Assembly: GCA_052034865.1 (NCBI GenBank)
Contig: JBPOIC010000010.1
Location: 1 to 64,000 of the forward strand
Origin: JBPOIC01 sp052034865
Lineage (GTDB): Bacteria > UBA10199 > JADFYH01
Length of the DNA: 64,000 nucleotides
Reading direction: 5' to 3'
Below are positions 36,248-44,648 of the stretch, one piece after another. The position numbers and the translations under genes are program-made. Below the pieces are notes generated by a model. It searched no databases and was not told the DNA's origin. It saw nothing but the letters and a program-made list of their open reading frames with translations. Each line of letters starts with the position of its first letter. The first letter of the stretch is position 1.

Positions 36248-36440
36248 GGTTTTTACTCATAGCGTGTTAGCAATAGTGAGAACCTGGCACGGCAAAAAAA
36301 GAAGAGGTGCTTGAGAATCTTCGAACTCAAAATGGATGGGTTTGAAAAAGAGCTGGATTTCGAAAGATCTGATGGATTCAGATCTACTGCAGAGGTGTTC
36401 TGGAGAGCTGAATCTCCAGCTTGGTGTTTGAGAATAAAGA

Positions 36441-36839
36441 TTAATTAGGGGAAGTCAAGAGTTGCTGACGGATGAGATGGATGAGGGCTCGGTAAAAATA
36501 GTGAAGAATCTGATCGACCATCCCAGAGGTTTCCTGAGGCATGCGACGAAAATACTCGACGACAGCCACAAAGATTTTTTCGATGTTATTTTTGGTGTCT
36601 TGCGAAAAACAAACCTGGTTTTCCAGATCGTCCCACTTCAAATTGGAAAGCTCAAACAAATTTGAGCTTGCCCCCTGATACTCCAGACAAAAAATTGCCT
36701 GTGCAAGTTCTTTAGGGTCCATTTGGGAAAGACAGGATTTCAGATCACCAATGGAAGGAAGAGGGCCACTTGCCTGATAAGCTCCCATGATACTTTCGAG
36801 AATAAACCGTTTTTGTTCCAGATCGGTCAGCATGAACAT
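36441..36839 (-). CDS. Hypothetical helical protein
   Basis: A protein of about 132 residues starting MFMLTDLEQKRFILESIM. It is predicted to be soluble and mainly helical, with no membrane segment, signal peptide or known motif. The open frame extends further upstream to a TTG at 36935, but that part is Cys- and Ser-rich and does not resemble a protein start, so I prefer the ATG near 36839. The ribosome-binding site is weak. It lies about 190 bases upstream of the sigma-54 activator in the same direction. No function can be proposed. Confidence 0.5.
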   Translation of the reverse strand: MFMLTDLEQKRFILESIMGAYQASGPLPSIGDLKSCLSQMDPKELAQAIFCLEYQGASSNLFELSNLKWDDLENQVCFSQDTKNNIEKIFVAVVEYFRRMPQETSGMVDQILHYFYRALIHLIRQQLLTSPN

Positions 36840-37054
36840 TTTCCCATGTAAATGATTACAACATTTTGATCCAGAACTGCTTACTTTAAGAAAGCAATTC
36901 TGGAAGGAAGTTGGAAGTTCTAGCATTATCTGCAAAAACCGGAGAGAAAGTTGCTTATTACATTACAATTAAATTGCAAGAACATTTGTATTTGATAAGA
37001 GAGTCATCACTCTAAGTTGTCCAAACCTAATCAAACTAGAAAGGAGTTGTTAAA

Positions 37055-37564
37055 ATGAAACGTTCGTTTTTCCATTCTTTGCTTGTTCTAGCTCTTGTCC
37101 TTTTATCCTCTTCCTTCCTTTCAACAGCCAAGGCAGAAACCAGTGCCCACCAGTTTCAGGTCGGTGGAGGGCTGGGGGTACTTTTTGGGACAGGGCCTAT
37201 CGATCCCTCTTTCGATTTTGCAATTGAACCAGAGTATTTCATCAATCGTAATTTAAGCGCTTCTTTCCGATTGGATTTTACAGCTGGAGGCTTAAACTCC
37301 ATGGGTTTGGGAGGACGTGTTCGCTACTATCTGACCTTCACAAATCATCCGGCATGGAGTCTGTCTTTGGGAGCAGGGGCGGGGGGTGTGATCAATTTTG
37401 ATGGAGGAGATTTTGGAACCATTACGCTTCCCTCAGTAGGAATACAATACGACTTCAATGAGCATATTAAATTTGGATCCGAAATCGCTTCTGAAATCTT
37501 TTTTGGAAGTCGATCTGCTTATGGAGTTCGATTTATGCCAGCTCAGATCAAGTGGGTGTTTTAA
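37055..37564 (+). CDS. Small outer-membrane beta-barrel protein
   Basis: 169 residues with a signal peptide (MKRSFFHSLLVLALVLLSSS, cleavage after AKA). The mature part shows alternating hydrophobic strands rich in Gly and aromatic residues (HQFQVGGGLGVLFG, LSASFRLDFTAGG, WSLSLGAGAGGVI). It ends in WVF, the terminal aromatic signature used by the BAM machinery. The length suggests an eight-stranded barrel of OmpA/OmpW or PagP-like type. AAAGGAG gives a good ribosome-binding site. A terminator hairpin follows at 37633. Specific function unknown. Confidence 0.8.
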   Translation: MKRSFFHSLLVLALVLLSSSFLSTAKAETSAHQFQVGGGLGVLFGTGPIDPSFDFAIEPEYFINRNLSASFRLDFTAGGLNSMGLGGRVRYYLTFTNHPAWSLSLGAGAGGVINFDGGDFGTITLPSVGIQYDFNEHIKFGSEIASEIFFGSRSAYGVRFMPAQIKWVF

Positions 37565-37632
37565 GTTTTGAAGGATCTGATTTGAATCCTTTGTTGCTTG
37601 TCATCTCCTCAGATTTATTTCTTTCAAACAGG

Positions 37633-37680
37633 AAAAAAGGATAGATGAAAATGTTGTATTTCATCTGTCCTTTTCTCATT
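37633..37680 (+). terminator. Terminator hairpin
   Basis: A 15-bp stem with one G-U pair (AAAGGATAGATGAAA against TTTCATCTGTCCTTT) is followed by an interrupted T-rich stretch. It ends the beta-barrel gene transcript. Confidence 0.7.
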
Positions 37681-37728
37681 TTTCTGCAGGTGAAACGAGT
37701 GAACTTTGGAATGGGAGGAATGTGATTT

Positions 37729-38331
37729 ATGAAACAAAACCTTTATCTTCGCTCCTTACTCTTTCTTCTCTTTTTTACTTTCATCTTTTCTCCACTCAAC
37801 GCTGCAACCGATTTCAAGGCAAAAAAAAATCCACCAAATGTCAAAGAGGGAAAAACCAAAGGATACAATGGAGATCCAGCCCTCAAACGTGGTTACGATT
37901 TGGGTTATGATGATGGAATCAAGGCAGGGAAGGGGGATAAAAAGATCGGCAAAAAAGATCAACCCACCGTACATGAGAGCTATAAAACTCCCGAGAAAAA
38001 GTTTCGCCATGAATATGGATCTCAATCCAAATTTATCACTGGGTATCGAGCCGGTTTTAGCAGAGGATATAAGGTAGGTTTTGCCCAGGGAAAAAAAGAT
38101 CCAAATGAAGCCAGAAAATTTGCTGAAGATAAAAACGCAAAAAAGAAAGCAGACAAAGATAAAGCCGAAGACAAAAACAGGAAAGCTGCTTTAACGACAC
38201 CTACAAAACACTCCGAAGAAACTTCCACACCCAAGCGGGAAATTACTTCGGATGTCTCGAATCCATCAGTCACCGAAAAACCCGCTGTTGATAAAACAGC
38301 TAAATATAACCCATCTGAAGATGCCCTTTAA
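37729..38331 (+). CDS. Exported lysine-rich protein with GYxxG repeats
   Basis: 200 residues. The signal peptide (MKQNLYLRSLLFLLFFTFIF, then SPLNAA) directs it out of the cytoplasm. The mature protein is very basic and probably largely disordered in its second half (runs of Lys, Asp and Ala). Two similar segments, RGYDLGYDDGIKAGKGD and TGYRAGFSRGYKVGFAQGKK, repeat a Tyr/Phe-x-x-Gly pattern seen in some surface and cell-wall associated proteins. It ends 2 bases before uppP and is probably co-transcribed, which hints at an envelope role. No enzymatic motif. Confidence 0.75.
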   Translation: MKQNLYLRSLLFLLFFTFIFSPLNAATDFKAKKNPPNVKEGKTKGYNGDPALKRGYDLGYDDGIKAGKGDKKIGKKDQPTVHESYKTPEKKFRHEYGSQSKFITGYRAGFSRGYKVGFAQGKKDPNEARKFAEDKNAKKKADKDKAEDKNRKAALTTPTKHSEETSTPKREITSDVSNPSVTEKPAVDKTAKYNPSEDAL

Positions 38332-38333
38332 TT

Positions 38334-39140
38334 ATGGAACTTTGGCAATCGATTTTATTAGGTGTTGTTCAAGGCCTGGGAGAATTTCTTCCTATTTCCA
38401 GTTCTGCCCATTTAGTGATCGTACCCTGGTTGTTTGATTTTAAAGATCCAGGACTCACGTTTGATGTGGCGCTTCACTTTGGAACCCTCATTGCACTCCT
38501 TGCCTATTTTTATAAAGATTGGATTCATCTCATTAAAGCGGCTTTTTCTTCCATCTCCAATAAACGCTATCATTTCACTCCAGACGAAAATCTTTTCTGG
38601 TTTCTTGTTTTTGCCTCAATTCCAGGAGCCATCATCGGAAAACTTCTCGAAGAGCATGCAGAAACTTCTTTGCGATCTCCTTTGCTGATAGCTTTGATGA
38701 TGACCTTAATGGGAATCATTCTCCTGTGGGTTGAAGGAATTTCAAAAAAGAATAAATCCCTTAAAGATCTCAACTTCCCGAGTAGTTTTCTGATTGGTAT
38801 TTCCCAGGCACTCGCCATTATTCCAGGCGTTTCCAGATCCGGAGTCACCATCACGGCAGGTCTTTCCCAGCAACTCAATCGAACCTCGGCGGCCCGTTTT
38901 TCGTTTCTTTTGGCGACTCCAATTACTTTTGGCGCCTGCCTCTTAAAGCTAAAACCCTTTCTTCAAAACGGACTGAATCTGGAATCTCTGATCGGAATTG
39001 CTGTCTCCGCCCTGGTCGGTTTTGTTTGCATAAAATACATGCTGGCCTATCTTCAAAAATACAGCTACCGCGTGTTCGTCATGTACCGTTTTTTATTTGC
39101 CATCTTAATCCTCGTAGTTCACTTCTCAAGAAAATCCTGA
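38334..39140 (+). CDS. uppP: Undecaprenyl-diphosphatase UppP (BacA)
   Basis: A 268-residue integral membrane phosphatase that recycles undecaprenyl diphosphate to the monophosphate carrier for peptidoglycan and O-antigen building. Motif 1, GVVQGLGEFLPISSSAHL, is at residues 10-27, with its Glu and Ser cluster. Motif 2, IIPGVSRSGVTITAGL, is near 161-176 and contains the catalytic Arg. About seven to eight hydrophobic helices span the protein. Length is typical. It starts two bases after the GYxxG gene with no separate promoter visible. Confidence 0.97.
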   Translation: MELWQSILLGVVQGLGEFLPISSSAHLVIVPWLFDFKDPGLTFDVALHFGTLIALLAYFYKDWIHLIKAAFSSISNKRYHFTPDENLFWFLVFASIPGAIIGKLLEEHAETSLRSPLLIALMMTLMGIILLWVEGISKKNKSLKDLNFPSSFLIGISQALAIIPGVSRSGVTITAGLSQQLNRTSAARFSFLLATPITFGACLLKLKPFLQNGLNLESLIGIAVSALVGFVCIKYMLAYLQKYSYRVFVMYRFLFAILILVVHFSRKS

Positions 39141-39307
39141 TTCTAAAATCTCCCTCTTGTCACATGCTGCAAAAAATCGTTAGCATTTCCAAAAGCGGGT
39201 AAACATCAGATCAAACCATTTCATTCCATTCAGAAACTTTTTTGTTATAAAAGACGATAACAATCAGAGGTGAAGTCTATTTTTGATCCATTCAAGAGGA
39301 GGGGGCT

Positions 39308-42199
39308 ATGAGTAGAACTTACAAATTTTTTCAGCTATTAACATTCCTGACTGTTTTTATATCGGCCCTAGCGCTTAGGGCTGCCACTCCTGTTAATTTC
39401 CAGGGATACAAATCCACTGACGTGGACACCCAATCCAATCCCCAACGAATGGTCTGGGCTCCCCAGGATTTTGCAATCGATACCTTTGACTCCAGTAAAT
39501 ATAAAGATAGTCACCCTGACATTGCCGTGGGAATCAAATCGATTGAAAACTCTCTGGGCCCTGTCCCTCTGATCACCTACGATGTTTCAGGCCTTTTCAA
39601 TAAGAACAATTTTTCATCCGCAGGACCAAACACCTTTTTTGATTTTAACTATTCCAATAAACAGATCCATCCAATCTTGCAGATCCTTGCATCAAATTTT
39701 GGTGCCAAGTCCGGAATGAAAGATCTTCTGGTTTTAACCGATTCCAATTTATTCATCTGTTACGATTTCGATGGCAGCAGCTGTGTCTCTGGAGCCTCTC
39801 CGAGTGTGTCGATTCCGGGTCCCACCAAGGGTTCTGTTCAATCTTTGTGGCATGCAAATATTGCAGACTACAATGGCGATGGAAAAAATGATGTTGTTGT
39901 TCTTGGCAATTCACCCACTGATAAAAAAGGGTTTCTGACATTTCTTCCGGGCGTTTTGGATCCAACTCAAAAAGTTTATTTAGGAACCCCTATCACTCAC
40001 GAAATGACAGAAGGTTATCCACTTTCGCTGGCCACGGGAGTTTTCAACAAGGTCAATTCAAAGCTCAGTGTCATGACGGCTCTGATGCCGTTTAACTGTT
40101 CATCTCCCACTTCCTGCTCACTGGTTTTGAAGTGGTATCGCAACGATGGGGTCGATGTGAATAACAATCCTATTTTTACTCCTGTTTCTTCAGGCTCAAT
40201 TGCCTATAACGTGAATGTTCCCTATTCCTGCTACACTCCCACCGGTCTTGAAGCCAAAGATGTAAACCTGGACGGCCTTGATGATCTGGTAACCACCTGC
40301 TATCGAGCTTTGCCGGGCTCTTCGGCCAGCGGCCCAGTGATCGTCATGCAAAACAAATCTGGAACTTCTCCTTCCCTTGCATTTGATTTCAATGTCCTCA
40401 CCGGAATTCCTTCCACTCACGATTTCATGCATCCATATAGCTCTACGTTAGGGCCCAATAAAAATACCGGTGTGAAAGATCTGAACGGAGATGATGTGGC
40501 GGACTTGGTAGTGGCAGAAAATGATGGCTATATTTCTGTCTTTCCGGGCGTTTTAATGAACGGAAAATTTTCCGTTGATCTGGCCCATGCCACTTCTTTC
40601 TACACCTATAAGGCTCCCAAGTATGTGCAGATTGCGGATATGAACAAAGACAACCTTTCGGATGTTGTCGTATCTGCCAGCCTGCCAGCTCTTCCAGTCT
40701 ATAATATTCCCGTAGGGCCAAATCCGGTGACGGCAACAGATAACCAGCTCAACTTCTTTTCATTCAGTAAATCTTTTGCGACAAAAAATGTTTTCATCTC
40801 AGATCTGGCCAGTCTCACTAAAATGCTGACGAGCCAGCCCTCATCTGCTTCGGCTCCCAAATTAAAGCTTCCTCTTTATTCTGGAGTAGCCGTCCTCGAT
40901 ACCAATGGCTCTGCGGCGCAAGCACATCCCCATTTAAAATCCCTTGGGATTGATACCATTGAGGATCCTCATGTTCTTACAAGAGACGGAATTCTGGTTT
41001 GGCTCAATAGCACTCAACCTGACAAACCCATTCGTCCATCCATTCAGATTGATATTCCTACCTGTGACAATCCTGATGGCTTCCAGGTTCACTGTATTGC
41101 TGGTACTTCTCCGATTGTTGAATGTAATTTTTCGACGACGAATGCCGAGTGGAACACTTATCTGGCAAGCAATCCACCGTCCTACGATATCAATGGCAAC
41201 AACGTGGATCGCAAGGTTCTATTACCTCAACCTCCGGCAAACACGCCCTATGACTACCTGGTTCAGGCTAAAGACTCCCAGGGAAATACTGTTACCAAGG
41301 CCGGAAACTTCACCCTGGCATGTGAGAACCCTCCCGGAGAACCAGGGCCCTCTGTTGCCCGTGCGATCGTTGAAACCGCCTACGATTGTCCATCTAAAGC
41401 CCTGACCATCTTCTGCAAACAAGGAAGCACGCCTATTTCCAATTGTACTTTCTCAGCAGGAGCCACACCAGCCTGGCTTCCAACTCCTCAGGTCACCAAA
41501 CAGTGTTTGAATGGAGACTGCACACTCACGGTTACCAGTCCTTCTAGTAACGGCATTTATAATTTTACCGTTGGAATTCAGGATGGAATTGGCTCCTATT
41601 CCTATCCAGCTTCTGTGAAAATGAATCCTGAGATATGTATTTATATCAACGAACAAACTCCTGGGGATCAACCCAATGTGAACACTTCGTCAACCCCGGG
41701 AGAAGGCGTAACTTCAGGAGGTGCTACACCCTCAACAGGTGTTGGAGCCTGTCCTGCAGACCCGGAATCGACGGCCAAGAACGTCGTCTACTGGGATGAT
41801 CCCTGGGTCTTGTGTTTGCCTTCCAGCATTTCTGCCCAATGGACCAGCTCTGGAAAAGAAATCGTCTGGCAGCGTGTGATGACACCAGAAGATGGAGGTC
41901 TTTCCGATGATAGTGTTCTGGCCGAACCGCTCAGCTACCAGGGGACCTGCATCAGTGGTCGTTACAAGCCGGATTTGGCCACAGAAGGAAAAACCTTTAC
42001 CTATGCCTATTCCTTAAAAGGAGAAAACACTCAGTGCATTCTCAAAAATATCCGTGGAGTGAGTTTGATTGAAGGCAGTGGAAGCAAATGCAGCCTGCAA
42101 AAAGGAGAAGGGAAGTTTAGCTTGATTGCTCTCCTGCCCATTCTGATCGCAATTCCCCTGCTGGTTTTCATTCGAAAGCAAACTTTAGCTCGGTGTTGA
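39308..42199 (+). CDS. Large exported FG-GAP/VCBS-repeat protein with C-terminal Cys-TM-Arg tail
   Basis: 963 residues. It has a signal peptide (MSRTYKFFQLLTFLTVFISA). The first half has calcium-binding FG-GAP-type motifs: DYNGDGKNDVVV near 188, DVNLDGLDDLV near 318, DLNGDDVADLVV near 392 and DMNKDNLSDVVV near 445. These suggest a beta-propeller of integrin-alpha type. Residues 570-780 hold two Cys-rich Ig-like domains with alternating DIPTCDN / AYDCPSK beginnings. The tail has a Cys (KCSLQ) before a hydrophobic helix (LIALLPILIAIPLLVFI) and RK, resembling a sorting or anchoring signal. It is probably cell-surface exposed. GGAGGGGG gives a strong ribosome-binding site, and a terminator follows. 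Confidence 0.85.
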   Translation: MSRTYKFFQLLTFLTVFISALALRAATPVNFQGYKSTDVDTQSNPQRMVWAPQDFAIDTFDSSKYKDSHPDIAVGIKSIENSLGPVPLITYDVSGLFNKNNFSSAGPNTFFDFNYSNKQIHPILQILASNFGAKSGMKDLLVLTDSNLFICYDFDGSSCVSGASPSVSIPGPTKGSVQSLWHANIADYNGDGKNDVVVLGNSPTDKKGFLTFLPGVLDPTQKVYLGTPITHEMTEGYPLSLATGVFNKVNSKLSVMTALMPFNCSSPTSCSLVLKWYRNDGVDVNNNPIFTPVSSGSIAYNVNVPYSCYTPTGLEAKDVNLDGLDDLVTTCYRALPGSSASGPVIVMQNKSGTSPSLAFDFNVLTGIPSTHDFMHPYSSTLGPNKNTGVKDLNGDDVADLVVAENDGYISVFPGVLMNGKFSVDLAHATSFYTYKAPKYVQIADMNKDNLSDVVVSASLPALPVYNIPVGPNPVTATDNQLNFFSFSKSFATKNVFISDLASLTKMLTSQPSSASAPKLKLPLYSGVAVLDTNGSAAQAHPHLKSLGIDTIEDPHVLTRDGILVWLNSTQPDKPIRPSIQIDIPTCDNPDGFQVHCIAGTSPIVECNFSTTNAEWNTYLASNPPSYDINGNNVDRKVLLPQPPANTPYDYLVQAKDSQGNTVTKAGNFTLACENPPGEPGPSVARAIVETAYDCPSKALTIFCKQGSTPISNCTFSAGATPAWLPTPQVTKQCLNGDCTLTVTSPSSNGIYNFTVGIQDGIGSYSYPASVKMNPEICIYINEQTPGDQPNVNTSSTPGEGVTSGGATPSTGVGACPADPESTAKNVVYWDDPWVLCLPSSISAQWTSSGKEIVWQRVMTPEDGGLSDDSVLAEPLSYQGTCISGRYKPDLATEGKTFTYAYSLKGENTQCILKNIRGVSLIEGSGSKCSLQKGEGKFSLIALLPILIAIPLLVFIRKQTLARC

Positions 42200-42225
42200 A
42201 CCTATAAACCTGCCCGCTGAATCTT

Positions 42226-42256
42226 TAAAGGCCTCCGTTTGGAGGCCTTTTTTTTT
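42226..42256 (+). terminator. Rho-independent terminator
   Basis: Stem AAAGGCCTCC / GGAGGCCTTT with a GTTT-type loop and nine following T, 30 bases after the FG-GAP protein gene. Confidence 0.92.
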
Positions 42257-42318
42257 GCAGGGGGATTGCCATTTTCAAATTCCTCGCACCATTCATTAAA
42301 TCAGAAAGGGGAATATTT

Positions 42319-42606
42319 ATGATGGCCAATAAAGGATCCAATCAGGAAAAATCAGCCCGAGGTTTTGCCTCGATGAACCCGGAAAAACAGCGAGAGATTG
42401 CTTCTGAAGGAGGTCGTGCCGCTCACCAGAAGGGCACCGCGCACGAATTTACTTCCGAAGAAGCAAGAAAAGCGGGACGCAAAGGCGGACTGGCTGCCCA
42501 TGAAAAAGGGACCGCACATGAGTTTACCTCCGAAGAAGCCCGAGAGGCTGGACGAAAAGGAGGAGAAAGGTCGCGAGGTTCTGAAAGTGGGGGAAGGCAG
42601 TCGTAG
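42319..42606 (+). CDS. KGG-repeat stress protein (GsiB/YciG-like)
   Basis: 95 residues, very hydrophilic and probably disordered. It begins with GFASMNPEKQREIASEGGRA, the usual start of YciG-like stress proteins. Two near-identical units follow (KGTAHEFTSEEARKAGRKGG and KGTAHEFTSEEAREAGRKGG), each ending in the KGG motif. Such proteins accumulate under general stress or desiccation in other bacteria; here that role is inferred. The AGAAAGGGG ribosome-binding site suits the first ATG. Its own promoter is likely, because a terminator precedes it. Confidence 0.9.
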   Translation: MMANKGSNQEKSARGFASMNPEKQREIASEGGRAAHQKGTAHEFTSEEARKAGRKGGLAAHEKGTAHEFTSEEAREAGRKGGERSRGSESGGRQS

Positions 42607-42668
42607 AACGCTCTCCGAGTAATCACAGCTCTTGATCCCTCATGGCATCTCGGTTAGAGGAGGGGACT

Positions 42669-43781
42669 ATGCACGAAAATATTAGGTCCTTATCTCTTTC
42701 CGAATTGGCCGAGCGTCTTAAAAAGCTGGGGGTTGAGTCTTACCGCTACCAACAGTTGCTCCAGTGGATCTACCAGAGAGATGTAGAAGATTTCAATCAG
42801 ATGACGAATCTCTCCAAAACCCTTCGGGAGAATCTCGCCCAGCATTTTCAGATCAAGAGGCTACCCATAAAAACAGAACAGATTTCTGAAGATGGTACAC
42901 GAAAGTTTCTTATCGAGTTGAATGATCTGGAAACAGTGGAATGTGTTCTGATTCCCAATGAAAGCCGGTTAACTCTTTGTGTTTCTTCGCAGGTTGGTTG
43001 TGCGATGGGGTGTCGTTATTGTCTGACAGCGAGAGTTGGCCTTAAAAGAAATCTTACGCAGGCTGAAATCGTAGAACAGGTGATGGTCGCACGCAGAAAC
43101 CTGCGTCCAGATGAAAAGATTACCAATATTGTTTTCATGGGAATGGGGGAGCCCATGCACAATCTGAAGGCCGTGCTTCCAGCTGTTGAGATCTTGGTGG
43201 AACCGAGTTGCCTGGCGATTGCTAAGAGAAAGGTGACAGTATCTACCTCTGGTCTTGTTCCGGAAATGTTGGAGTTCGGGAAAAGCTCGAGTGTGAAATT
43301 GGCCATTTCTCTTTGTGCGACGACGAATGAAGTCCGAGACCAGATTGTACCTATCAATAAAAAATATCCTCTCGAGGTTCTGCTGGATGCCTGCAAAAAA
43401 TACAATCTTCCACCCCGCGGTCGTATCACAATGGAATATGTCATGCTGGCGGGTATCAATGATACTCCCGAAGACATGCGTAGACTTCCAAAACTCCTGG
43501 CAGGCATTCCTTCCAAACTGAACCTGATCCCATTCAATGAATTTCCGGGAAGTGAATTTAAACGCCCCACAGATGAATCTATCCGCAATTTTCAAAACTA
43601 CCTATTGAATCATGGTTTGCAAACCAACATCCGCAACAGTCGTGGACGCGATATTCTAGGTGCCTGCGGCCAGCTCAAGGCAGCGATGGAAATGAAAAGG
43701 GAATTTCCGAAGATTCAGCTTCCTCAAAAACTCTCGACCAGAAAAGCCCCTCACGCAGCCAAGGCTCTTGCTCACTCTTAA
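42669..43781 (+). CDS. rlmN: 23S rRNA (adenine-2503-C2)/tRNA methyltransferase RlmN
   Basis: A radical-SAM enzyme that methylates C2 of A2503 in 23S rRNA and A37 of some tRNAs. The 370-residue product has GCAMGCRYCLTARVG (the CxxxCxxC cluster motif) near residue 108. It also has NIVFMGMGEPMHNL, VTVSTSGLVPEM, LAISLCATTNEVRDQIVPIN and GRDILGACGQL, whose Cys is one of the catalytic pair. GAGGAGGGG lies immediately before ATG 42669, so I prefer this to the upstream in-frame start at 42642. The DUF547 gene follows after 9 bases. Confidence 0.96.
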   Translation: MHENIRSLSLSELAERLKKLGVESYRYQQLLQWIYQRDVEDFNQMTNLSKTLRENLAQHFQIKRLPIKTEQISEDGTRKFLIELNDLETVECVLIPNESRLTLCVSSQVGCAMGCRYCLTARVGLKRNLTQAEIVEQVMVARRNLRPDEKITNIVFMGMGEPMHNLKAVLPAVEILVEPSCLAIAKRKVTVSTSGLVPEMLEFGKSSSVKLAISLCATTNEVRDQIVPINKKYPLEVLLDACKKYNLPPRGRITMEYVMLAGINDTPEDMRRLPKLLAGIPSKLNLIPFNEFPGSEFKRPTDESIRNFQNYLLNHGLQTNIRNSRGRDILGACGQLKAAMEMKREFPKIQLPQKLSTRKAPHAAKALAHS

Positions 43782-43790
43782 AAGGACCCC

Positions 43791-44612
43791 ATGAAATTTC
43801 ACCTGCAGTCTCGTCTCATCCTTTTGAACCTTAAAAAATTAAAACTTCTGCTTTTTCTGATTTTCTTTTCCTTGTCGTTTCATCCTTTTTCACTTCATTC
43901 CCAGCCAGTAAGTACGACAGAGGCTTTGCCGATCCAAAGCATTCAACATACCGTCTTTTCAGACCTTATCCGCCGCTTTGTGAGCAAACAGGGACTGGTG
44001 GATTATCGTTCATTTAAGAAAGACAAGGAGGCCCAGCAAAAGCTCAATAACTATTTGGATGACCTCATGAAGATCGACAGCATGCAGATGGATTCTCTGG
44101 GTGAGCGCATGGCCTACTGGCTGAATCTTTACAATGGTCTCGTGATTCAGGAGATTCTCAAACACTATCCCGTTCAAAGTGTGACTCAAATCCCCCATTT
44201 TTATGATCAACCCCGCTACACAATAGCAGGTTTTGAAAATCAAAAATCATCATTACTCGATATTGAGCAGATTTTTCATGACCGTCTTCCAGATGCACGC
44301 CTACATCTGGCTCGCTCCAACGGTGCATTTGGCGGCCCACCCCTTCTTCGGGAGGCCTATGCTGGAGCAACCGTGGATAAGAAACTGGATGAAATCAATC
44401 TTGAGTTCCTTTCAGATTCCTCCAAAAATTATTACGACCCTATAAAAAACACCTTTCTCGCCTCTCCCATTTTTTTATGGTTTGAGCCGGACTTCATACG
44501 CACTCGTGTTTCGGTCCGCCTATTCATTCAGGAGCGCCTCAGGCTTCCTCCAGCGATTCGTATTGGATATGGCAGCTTTGACTGGAAACTAAACGATACC
44601 GCACTCCGGTAA
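43791..44612 (+). CDS. Exported DUF547 protein
   Basis: 273 residues with a signal peptide or N-terminal anchor (residues about 18-35, LKLLLFLIFFSLSF). The body matches the DUF547 family: LIRRFVSKQGLVDYRSF, MAYWLNLYNGLVIQEILKHYP, and LDIEQIFHDRLPDARLHLA. The usual next motif, H.A.NCGA.S.P.L, reads here as HLARSNGAFGGPPL, with the conserved Cys replaced by Gly-Ala context. The family is widespread but has no agreed function. AAAAGGACCCC precedes the start, and the gene is coupled closely to rlmN. Confidence 0.87.
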   Translation: MKFHLQSRLILLNLKKLKLLLFLIFFSLSFHPFSLHSQPVSTTEALPIQSIQHTVFSDLIRRFVSKQGLVDYRSFKKDKEAQQKLNNYLDDLMKIDSMQMDSLGERMAYWLNLYNGLVIQEILKHYPVQSVTQIPHFYDQPRYTIAGFENQKSSLLDIEQIFHDRLPDARLHLARSNGAFGGPPLLREAYAGATVDKKLDEINLEFLSDSSKNYYDPIKNTFLASPIFLWFEPDFIRTRVSVRLFIQERLRLPPAIRIGYGSFDWKLNDTALR

Positions 44613-44648
44613 CCATTCTCTCATTACGAAAAAAACAAGGAGAGTCTT

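Noticed and set aside
42969..43595. Long minus-strand frames (up to 208 codons) inside rlmN
   Set aside because: Antisense to a strongly conserved radical-SAM gene; composition follows the codon structure of rlmN.
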